From Kouleothrix aurantiaca (GTDB lineage Bacteria > Chloroflexota > Chloroflexia > Chloroflexales > Roseiflexaceae): a stretch of DNA of 5,379 bases. Under the pieces are notes generated by a model. It was not told the origin of the DNA and did not search any database. It saw only the letters and a list, made by a program, of their open reading frames with translations. Shown here in pieces: positions 1 to 4,265 of the stretch. Both the position numbers and the translations under genes were made by a program. Position 1 is the stretch's first letter; every line of letters starts with the position of its first letter. The stretch spans positions 1-5,379 of the forward strand of contig LJCR01000198.1 in assembly GCA_001399705.1 (NCBI GenBank), in the 5' to 3' direction.

Positions 1-131
1 ACGCGGTGGCCCAGCGGCGCATGGAGGTGGGGAAGATGCACGACGACCTCTACCTCTACCCCGAGAACATGGACCAGCGGCTGAATACCTTGCGCCAGCT
101 CACCCTCGCCCTGATCACCGAGCAGCCGTGA
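1..131 (+). CDS. 3' end of an unidentified protein-coding gene (partial)
   Basis: The reading frame is open from base 3 to the TGA at 129-131 and encodes the last 42 residues of a protein whose start lies outside the window. The frame is convincing because almost every codon ends in G or C (only the Asn codon AAT departs), which is the coding signature of this genome. The tail is hydrophilic, with a Met/His/Asp/Tyr-rich stretch (around KMHDDLYLYPEN) followed by a probable amphipathic helix ending in ITEQP. I do not recognise the family, and 42 residues are too few for an assignment. There is no membrane segment. No hairpin terminator follows; instead a heptamer tandem repeat starts two bases after the stop. 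The frame is fairly sure, the function is unknown. Confidence 0.7.
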   Translation, partial: AVAQRRMEVGKMHDDLYLYPENMDQRLNTLRQLTLALITEQP

Positions 132-133
132 GA

Positions 134-217
134 CAGGAGGCAGGAGGCAGGAGGCAGGAGGCAGGAGGCAGGGGGCAGGAGGCAGGAGGCAGGAGACAGG
201 AGGCAGGAGGCAGGAGA
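134..217. repeat. 12 x 7-bp tandem repeat (CAGGAGG minisatellite)
   Basis: Twelve consecutive heptamers fill 134-217. Nine are exactly CAGGAGG. Unit 6 (169-175) is CAGGGGG, and units 9 (190-196) and 12 (211-217) are CAGGAGA. The array begins two bases after the stop codon of the upstream gene, so changes in copy number would not alter that protein. The units are direct repeats without spacers, which excludes CRISPR. The near-perfect units suggest recent slippage expansion. Each perfect unit contains AGGAGG, a full Shine-Dalgarno-like core. Confidence 0.95.
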
Positions 218-280
218 TGTTCTGCTGCCGAAACTTACTGTTTGCAATAGCGGATTTCAGATCAATACCATAATCATCAA

Positions 281-305
281 CCCTATCCCCAATTCCCCAA
301 ACCCC
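281..305 (-). other. Putative G-quadruplex motif (four G-runs on the minus strand)
   Basis: On the minus strand four G-runs of 4, 4, 4 and 3 are separated by loops of 3 (TTT), 4 (AATT) and 3 (ATA) bases, fitting the usual G3+/N1-7 quadruplex rule. The tract lies just beyond the stop codon of the minus-strand HTH gene and would be in its transcript if that reads through. The fold is inferred from the pattern only. The rest of 218-280 shows no gene or other clear signal. Confidence 0.55.
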
Positions 306-319
306 GCGCTGAAAGCGCG
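305..319 (-). terminator. Small hairpin just after the HTH gene stop codon
   Basis: CGCGCT (305-310) pairs perfectly with AGCGCG (314-319) around a GAA loop, directly abutting the HTH stop codon at 320-322. On the minus strand it is followed by a G-rich tract rather than a T-run, so it is not a classic intrinsic terminator. It could be a 3'-end stabilising hairpin or a terminator working with the adjacent G-tract. Low confidence in the function. Confidence 0.3.
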
Positions 320-598
320 CTAGTGTTCCCCCGCCCAGCTCGCCGCGTCGGGCAGGCGCACGTCGCGCAGCACGCCATCCTCATCGATCTGCGGGTATGA
401 AGGCGAATCCTCGCTGGGCTGCAGCTCACATAATCGCTCCACAGCAGCGCGCCGATACAGGCGCTTGCGCCCAACCGCCTGCCGAAATGATTCGAGCAGA
501 CCGCGGCTCACATAGGCGTAAAGCGTGGCTTTCTTCACCCCTAGCAGCGCCACCGCCTCGTCGCCATCAAGATATTCAACCCCATCGATGATCTGCAT
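320..598 (-). CDS. Small MerR/excisionase-like helix-turn-helix DNA-binding protein
   Basis: A 92-residue protein with an N-terminal HTH of the excisionase/MerR type. Helix 1 is around residues 12-19 (DEAVALLG), the recognition helix around 22-33 (KKATLYAYVSRG), and a basic wing segment lies at 44-56 (RKRLYRRAAVERL). Residues 61-92 form an acidic tail I do not recognise; there is no effector domain or membrane segment. The ATG at 596-598 is well supported: AGGAGGG lies seven bases upstream (606-612) and a good promoter lies just beyond. The HTH resembles the one found at the N terminus of some citrate-synthase-family proteins. Here it is a free protein, divergent from a citrate synthase gene. 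I infer a local transcriptional regulator of itself and the synthase. Alternatives are an excisionase-like accessory factor or an unrelated regulator. Confidence 0.85.
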   Translation of the reverse strand: MQIIDGVEYLDGDEAVALLGVKKATLYAYVSRGLLESFRQAVGRKRLYRRAAVERLCELQPSEDSPSYPQIDEDGVLRDVRLPDAASWAGEH

Positions 599-620
599 GC
601 ATCAACCCTCCTGCCGCGAT

Positions 621-649
621 AGTATACGCGGCCGGATTTGGTTCGTCAA
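621..649 (-). promoter_or_regulatory. Promoter of the HTH gene
   Basis: On the minus strand TTGACG (649-644) and TATACT (626-621) are separated by exactly 17 bases, a near-consensus sigma-70-type pair. The predicted start near 614 leaves a leader of about 16 bases that just contains the AGGAGGG ribosome site. This fits the HTH start at 598. Confidence 0.65.
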
Positions 650-677
650 TAATCAATATATATACAGTAGTATTGAT
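646..677. promoter_or_regulatory. Candidate shared operator: three TCAATA elements between divergent promoters
   Basis: TCAATA occurs at 646-651 and again at 653-658, and its complement TATTGA lies at 671-676. The last two form a 7-bp inverted repeat, ATCAATA (652-658) / TATTGAT (671-677), with a 12-base spacer. Copy one overlaps the -35 box of the HTH promoter and copy three overlaps the -35 box of the synthase promoter. A dimeric regulator bound here would be placed to affect both promoters. The divergent HTH protein is the obvious candidate, by inference only. Confidence 0.5.
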
Positions 678-701
678 ATATATATAGCATTGTGCTAGAA
701 T
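673..701 (+). promoter_or_regulatory. Promoter of the citrate synthase gene
   Basis: TTGATA (673-678) and TAGAAT (696-701) are 17 bases apart, with a TGC extended -10 (693-695). Transcription would start near 708. This excludes the in-frame ATG at 700 as a translation start, because it lies inside the -10 box. The -35 box overlaps the inverted TCAATA element. Confidence 0.65.
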
Positions 702-727
702 GGTTGCAGGGCACATCTGGCGCGGCG

Positions 728-755
728 CGCCTTGCCCGGGCGTAGCGCCAAGGCG
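728..755 (+). promoter_or_regulatory. Stem-loop in the citrate synthase mRNA leader
   Basis: CGCCTTG (728-734) pairs perfectly with CAAGGCG (749-755) around a 14-base loop, within the predicted leader of about 80 bases. It is followed by an A-rich unpaired stretch (756-766) and then the AGGAGG ribosome site. With no T-run it is not a terminator. It may stabilise the mRNA or leave an open landing site for ribosomes. It matches no riboswitch class I know. Confidence 0.35.
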
Positions 756-789
756 AAACAAAAATACCATGAACCAGGAGGACATACCA

Positions 790-1938
790 ATGACAAGTGA
801 AGCACCCGTGCGCGGGCTCGACAATGTCGTGGTGGCGAGCACGCGGCTCAGCGCCATTGATGGCACGGCCGGCAGGCTGATCTACGCCGGCTACGCAATT
901 CACGACCTGGCCGAGCAGGCATCGTTCGAAGAAGTGGCGTACCTGCTGTGGTATGGCGAGCTGCCGAGCGCCGAGCAGCTTGGCGCGTTTCGTGGGCGGC
1001 TGGCCGCCGAGCGCGCGCTAAGCGCGGCCGAGCTGGCGCTGGTGCGCGGTGTGCCAGCCGGCGGCCATGGCATGGACGCAATGCGCACCCTGATCTCTGG
1101 CCTGGGCCAGCTCGACAGCGAGGCCGATGCCCTGGACAGCGCGGCAGTTGAGCAGATTGGCGTGCGTGTGCTCGCCAAGGCACCTACCCTGATTGCGGCC
1201 TGGGATCGGGCGCGGCGCGGGCTGGAGCCGGTTGCGCCTGAGCAGTCGCTGGGCCACGCGGCTAACTTCCTGTACATGCTGCATGGCGAAGCACCCGCAC
1301 CCGAGGCGGCGCGCGCTTTTGATACCTACCTGGTGCTGCTGGCCGAGCACGGTCTGAACGCCTCGACCTTTGCGGCGCGCGTGGCGATTGGCGCGGGCGC
1401 GGATGTGTACTGCGCGCTGGTGGCGGCGATTGGCACGCTCAAGGGCTTGCTGCACGGCGGCGCGAACCAGAAGGCGATGGAAACCTTTCTGGCGATTGGT
1501 GCGCCCGAACAGGCTGCCAGCTATATCGACGCAATGCTGGCGCGCCACGAGCGCCTGATGGGCGTGGGCCACCGCATCTACAAGGTCGAAGACCCGCGCG
1601 TGCGGCACCTGCGGCGCTGCGTGAAGACCATGGCTGGCCTGAATGGCGACGCTGAGCGCTGGCAGGCGATCGCCGACGCCGTGGGCGGCGTGGTGGCCAC
1701 GCACCCGCACTTCACCAAGCGCCAGCTCAACCCGAATGTCGAGTTTTACAGTGCGCCGCTGCTCTACAGCCTGGGCCTGCCGCTCGACCTGTTCACGGCC
1801 GCGTTTGCGCTGAGCCGCACCGTCGGGTGGATGGGGCATATTCGCGAGCAATTGGCCGACAACCGGCTGATCCGCCCGAAATCCGATTACGTTGGCCCGA
1901 GCGTGCATCCCTTCACACAGCTGGCCGAACGAAACTAA
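790..1938 (+). CDS. Citrate synthase / 2-methylcitrate synthase family protein
   Basis: A cytoplasmic 382-residue enzyme, the usual length of short-form prokaryotic citrate synthases. Members condense oxaloacetate with acetyl-CoA to citrate, or with propionyl-CoA to 2-methylcitrate. Visible landmarks: the N-terminal SAIDGTAGRLIYAGY (21-35), AEHGLNASTF (185-194), LHGGANQKAM with catalytic His222, GVGHRIYK with His261, the acidic catalytic segment NPNVEFYSA (314-322), and SRTVGWMGHIREQLADNRLIRP (positions 342-363) near the C terminus. The third catalytic residue is normally Asp in NVDFYS; here it is Glu318. The ATG at 790 is preferred because AGGAGGA (776-782) lies seven bases upstream; ATGs at 700 and 769 are in frame but lack such a site. 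The gene is monocistronic, divergent from the HTH gene, and followed by a strong hairpin. Citrate versus methylcitrate specificity cannot be decided from sequence alone. Confidence 0.93.
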   Translation: MTSEAPVRGLDNVVVASTRLSAIDGTAGRLIYAGYAIHDLAEQASFEEVAYLLWYGELPSAEQLGAFRGRLAAERALSAAELALVRGVPAGGHGMDAMRTLISGLGQLDSEADALDSAAVEQIGVRVLAKAPTLIAAWDRARRGLEPVAPEQSLGHAANFLYMLHGEAPAPEAARAFDTYLVLLAEHGLNASTFAARVAIGAGADVYCALVAAIGTLKGLLHGGANQKAMETFLAIGAPEQAASYIDAMLARHERLMGVGHRIYKVEDPRVRHLRRCVKTMAGLNGDAERWQAIADAVGGVVATHPHFTKRQLNPNVEFYSAPLLYSLGLPLDLFTAAFALSRTVGWMGHIREQLADNRLIRPKSDYVGPSVHPFTQLAERN

Positions 1939-1970
1939 TACCAGCTGCGCCTATTCTATTTTTTGCTGCG

Positions 1971-2001
1971 ATGCAGCGCCTGGCATTGCCGGGCGCTGCA
2001 T
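1971..2001 (+). terminator. Strong hairpin terminator after citrate synthase
   Basis: ATGCAGCGCC (1971-1980) pairs perfectly with GGCGCTGCAT (1992-2001). The stem continues inward through one T-G wobble and GGC/GCC to a three-base ATT loop, giving 14 paired positions. It starts about 33 bases after the stop codon and is followed by a T-rich but interrupted tail (TTTCGATGTTT). The stem is very strong and the U-tract imperfect, so it may act as a terminator, as a 3'-end protector, or both. Confidence 0.6.
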
Positions 2002-2202
2002 TTCGATGTTTGCCGACCAGGTACACGCCAAGCGAAGGGTATAAAGCATATTTTGAGTTGTCATAATCTTGTGATTTCGCGACGGGGCTGGAGCATGCGC
2101 CAGGCGCTGCCAGAAAAGAATGCGCTTGCCATGATAATGGATTTTTTTGACACATCCACGTATTTTTCTACCAGAACACTCACGAATCTAATACAACTAT
2201 TA
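2002..2202. other. Non-coding, AT-rich intergenic stretch
   Basis: Between the citrate synthase hairpin and the next promoter I see no credible gene; frames here lack GC-biased third positions and ribosome sites. The right half is strongly AT-rich compared with the flanking genes. CCAT/ATGG (2129-2132/2137-2140) forms a four-base-pair hairpin just before a run of seven T (2142-2148). This is a weak terminator-like element that could back up termination from the synthase gene. GCGC/GCGC (2097-2107) is another tiny stem. Confidence 0.5.
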
Positions 2203-2231
2203 TTTACATAAGAGCATAAATTTGTTATACT
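2203..2231 (+). promoter_or_regulatory. Promoter of the SWIM-domain gene
   Basis: TTTACA (2203-2208) and TATACT (2226-2231) are 17 bases apart, and TGT (2223-2225) makes an extended -10. The upstream 60 bases are very AT-rich, as in UP-element-like regions. The predicted start near 2238 gives a leader of about 110 bases. Confidence 0.65.
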
Positions 2232-2274
2232 ACAGATGTGCAGAAATATTGCCTGCGCCGCTGATTGAGCGGAC

Positions 2275-2325
2275 ATGACAGATATATTCGCCCGGGCCTG
2301 GCCAGTGGCGCCAGGGGCGAAATAG
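2275..2325 (+). promoter_or_regulatory. Structured leader with a possible 16-codon leader peptide upstream of the SWIM gene
   Basis: TTCGCCC (2287-2293) pairs with GGGCGAA (2315-2321), and CTGGC/GCCAG (2298-2302/2310-2314) extends the stem inside it. A small stem CCGCT/AGCGG lies before it (2258-2272). An ATG at 2275 opens a frame of 16 codons (MTDIFARAWPVAPGAK) that ends with TAG at 2323-2325, so the frame covers the whole main hairpin and stops just after it. Its ribosome site (GAGCGG) is poor. The hairpin is followed by A-rich sequence, not U, so translational control would be more likely than termination. Whether the peptide is made is unknown. Confidence 0.35.
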
Positions 2326-2348
2326 TGTAAAGAATAAGAGAGAGTACG

Positions 2349-2726
2349 ATGACAATCGAGCAGACTGCCATTCCCGCTACAACTCGGAACGTTGTTCATA
2401 TTAAAGCCCTGCAGGATGCCAGCCGCAACCTGCAGGTTATTGCGCGCGACGCGACGCACGGGCGCTATTTGGTGGAAAGTGGGCGCGATTCCGGGCAGCA
2501 CTATGAGGTGGCGCTATACCCGGGCGAGCTGGCGGGGCACTGCACCTGCCGCTGGGCGCAGTACGGTGGTATCAACTGCAAGCATGTGCTGGCGGCGCTG
2601 CGCGTGGCCTACGCCGGGCAGGGCGCGCTCTCGTTCTGGCCGACGCAGGACGCGGCGCGACGCCAGCACCGGCAGGTGCTGCCAGGGGAGCGGCTGTTTG
2701 CGGCGTTGCGCCCGCGCCGCAGCTAG
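2349..2726 (+). CDS. Small SWIM zinc-finger domain protein
   Basis: A 125-residue protein whose recognisable part is one SWIM zinc finger, CxCx9CxH, formed by Cys65, Cys67, Cys77 and His79. It is preceded by the beta-rich segment HYEVALYPGELAGH (51-64) and followed by the helix VLAALRVAYAG (80-90), the normal layout for this finger. SWIM fingers bind nucleic acid or protein partners and usually sit inside larger proteins such as SWI2/SNF2 helicases and transposase-like proteins. Here no other domain is present; the basic C-terminal tail (residues 101-125) is unassigned. There is no signal peptide or membrane segment. The start has only a weak purine-rich ribosome site (GAGAGAG). The gene has its own promoter and a long structured leader. 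Its TAG shares the CTAG at 2723-2726 with the convergent HD gene. The domain call is firm; the cellular role is unknown. Confidence 0.85.
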   Translation: MTIEQTAIPATTRNVVHIKALQDASRNLQVIARDATHGRYLVESGRDSGQHYEVALYPGELAGHCTCRWAQYGGINCKHVLAALRVAYAGQGALSFWPTQDAARRQHRQVLPGERLFAALRPRRS

Positions 2727-3358
2727 GTTCTGGCGCGCCAGGGCGTGCGCTTGGTATGCGCCAGCTTGTCGCTGAGCGTGGCGATGCTGCGCTGCTTGCC
2801 GTCGTTGCGCAACTGTGCCGCGGCGGAAGTCCAGTAGCAGTGGCTTTGCACGAACTTGAGCTGGTTCGCAAACCAGCCTTCGTCGGTCATCGCGCCACCA
2901 AAGTTTGCCATCTCGGTGCGTAGCAGTGTGTTGCGCTCGAAGAAATCGTCGCTGCCCAGCACATCAAGGTCGGCATCGGCCAGAATTTGCTCAAGCAGGT
3001 TGGTTGGCGATTGAGGCAGCTTGGTGGCGCGGATCATGCCGGCGATGCGCTCGATCTGCCGGGGGCAGTAGCCAAAGCCGGGCAGCGCCGCGCTTGCAAT
3101 CGCCACACTTGCTTCTTCGTGCCCTGCGTAGTGCGTGATAAAGCCCAGATCGTGGTAGTAGGCGGCGGTGCGCAGCAAGAGCGCTTCTTCGTCGGTAACT
3201 CCCGAGAGCGCCGCAATGCGCTCGGCAGCGGGCACCACCTCGTCGCAGGTATGTGCGACTGAGTGGTACGCCAGCGCGGGCGATAGCTCGCGGGTGAGGC
3301 GCTGGATCGCATAGGTTCGGGCTTGCTCAAAATTGGGCAAGGTTTGCTGCTCCATCAT
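2723..3358 (-). CDS. HD-domain metal-dependent phosphohydrolase
   Basis: A 211-residue cytoplasmic protein of the HD superfamily, whose members use bound divalent metal to hydrolyse phosphate esters, often of nucleotides. The expected ligands are visible: YHSVAHT with His36, the YYHD doublet His69-Asp70, further His76 and His80 with acidic neighbours, and Asp130 in ILADADLDVLG (125-135). The compact all-helical domain spans roughly 10-180; the C terminus is basic. Start choice is uncertain. The frame reaches back to an ATG at 3409, adding 17 residues that look unlike the family. ATGs at 3358 and 3355 fit the domain edge better, but none has a clear ribosome site. Its substrate cannot be inferred. 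The stop codon overlaps that of the convergent SWIM gene. It follows the HAD gene on the same strand after about 180 bases that contain a candidate -10. Confidence 0.88.
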   Translation of the reverse strand: MMEQQTLPNFEQARTYAIQRLTRELSPALAYHSVAHTCDEVVPAAERIAALSGVTDEEALLLRTAAYYHDLGFITHYAGHEEASVAIASAALPGFGYCPRQIERIAGMIRATKLPQSPTNLLEQILADADLDVLGSDDFFERNTLLRTEMANFGGAMTDEGWFANQLKFVQSHCYWTSAAAQLRNDGKQRSIATLSDKLAHTKRTPWRART

Positions 3359-3432
3359 TGGGGCGGCTGGGTAACGGCCAGTGCCGGCGAGGCGGAGAAA
3401 ATGAAGCATAGCTGGCTCGCAATTGGAAGATG

Positions 3433-3438
3433 ATTATA
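3433..3438 (-). promoter_or_regulatory. Candidate -10 box for the HD gene
   Basis: The minus strand carries a perfect TATAAT here, in an AT-rich gap between the HAD and HD genes. No good -35 box is visible at 16-18 bases and there is no TGn extension. The predicted start near 3426 would give a leader of about 17 bases to the ATG at 3409 or about 68 to the one at 3358. It is suggestive only. Confidence 0.35.
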
Positions 3439-3536
3439 CCTGCTTCCATCGAAGTATGCTTTGAGTGTAGCGAATTTCTTCTTCCGAAACATCGTATAAA
3501 TTACGTAAAAAGGGTTAAAATTATCGCCCCGCTTCA

Positions 3537-4199
3537 CTATTGTGCCAGCGGCGAGTTTGCAAGCTGCGCCAGTAGCTCGGCCGGATCGGCGTAAACGGCC
3601 TGTGCGGCACCGAGGGCGCTGCCATCCCAGCCGCCGCAGCGCAGCGCGATCAGGCTAATGCCGGCGCGGGCTGCCGCCTCGATGTCGTAGGGCGTATCGC
3701 CAACCATGACAACTTGTGCGGCAGGCAGATCGAGCCGTTTCAGAGTTGCCTGTACGATGTCGGGGTCGGGCTTGGAGTGTTTGGCGTCGCTGGAGGAAGT
3801 TGTTGTTTCAAATAATTCTGCTGCGCCTGTGAGCGCCAGCAGCGGCTTGAGCTCTTCGTCCTTGGCCGAGCTGGCGACGGCCAGCTTCAGGCCCTGGGCG
3901 TGCAGCTGCTCCAGCAGAGCGCGCACTTCTGGAAAGGCGCGCAGATGCGGCAAAAAGCGCTCGGCGAAAATCGCGCCGCGCCGTTTGCTGATCTGCCTGC
4001 CTTCTTCGCTCTCGCTGGCAATATCGGCCCCGGCGGGCAGCAGCTTGTCGCCGCCCATGCCAATCAGCGCGCGGATGTGTTCATAGGAAATAGCGTGGCC
4101 GTGCTCGGCCAGCGCCGCCACCCAGGCGTGGGCGTGCGCGTCGTTGCTGTCGACCAGCGTGCCGTCGACGTCGAAAATAACCGCGCGGATCTCGCTCAT
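3537..4199 (-). CDS. HAD-superfamily hydrolase, phosphoglycolate phosphatase/beta-phosphoglucomutase-like (subfamily IA)
   Basis: A 220-residue soluble protein with all four HAD motifs. Motif I is FDVDGTLVDSN, with nucleophile Asp10 and acid/base Asp12. Motif II is AVASSAK with Ser110. Motif III is Lys143 in SKPDPD. Motif IV is VMVGDTPYDIEAA with Asp168 and Asp172. A helical C1-type cap occupies roughly 16-85 between motifs I and II. This set is typical of small phosphatases such as phosphoglycolate phosphatase and of beta-phosphoglucomutase relatives; the exact substrate cannot be told. The ATG at 4197-4199 is chosen because CGAGGT lies about eight bases upstream and motif I then starts at the usual distance. 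An in-frame ATG at 4220 would add seven residues and lacks such a site. It lies 66 bases downstream of the cysteine hydrolase gene on the same strand, so co-transcription is plausible. Confidence 0.92.
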   Translation of the reverse strand: MSEIRAVIFDVDGTLVDSNDAHAHAWVAALAEHGHAISYEHIRALIGMGGDKLLPAGADIASESEEGRQISKRRGAIFAERFLPHLRAFPEVRALLEQLHAQGLKLAVASSAKDEELKPLLALTGAAELFETTTSSSDAKHSKPDPDIVQATLKRLDLPAAQVVMVGDTPYDIEAAARAGISLIALRCGGWDGSALGAAQAVYADPAELLAQLANSPLAQ

Positions 4200-4265
4200 G
4201 CTGCAATACCTCGTTGCCATGCTTCTGAGCTGCCACTAGCAAGGGCAGTGCCACCTCGCGGCGCG

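Noticed and set aside
134..217. CRISPR array
   Set aside because: The repeats are 7 bp and directly adjacent, with no unique spacers, and no cas gene is present.
56..247. A minus-strand protein with repeated SPASCLL units
   Set aside because: It is a translation of the CAGGAGG heptamer array and has no coding support.
700..789. Earlier in-frame ATGs for citrate synthase (700 and 769)
   Set aside because: The one at 700 lies in the -10 box. The one at 769 has no ribosome site upstream, whereas AGGAGGA sits seven bases before 790.
1018..1908. A long open frame (296 codons) on the minus strand, antisense to citrate synthase
   Set aside because: It is a mirror of the GC-biased synthase gene. 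It has no recognisable domain or ribosome site, and the plus-strand protein has intact catalytic motifs.
2147..2152. A perfect TTGACA that might be a -35 box
   Set aside because: No acceptable -10 box lies 16-18 bases downstream. The TTTACA/TATACT pair at 2203-2231 fits the SWIM gene far better.
1963..2211. A possible small plus-strand protein in the gap after citrate synthase
   Set aside because: The start sits next to the terminator hairpin, no ribosome site is visible, codon use is unlike that of its neighbours, and it runs into the AT-rich promoter region.
2392..2775. A plus-strand frame overlapping the SWIM gene in another phase
   Set aside because: Its product is Arg/Cys/Ala-rich with no motif, while the overlapping frame encodes an intact SWIM finger.
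3355..3537. A 60-codon minus-strand frame with GTG start overlapping the HAD stop codon
   Set aside because: The stop/start overlap looked operon-like, but the protein has no motif, its codons are AT-rich and it overlaps the HD gene start. It is probably intergenic sequence.
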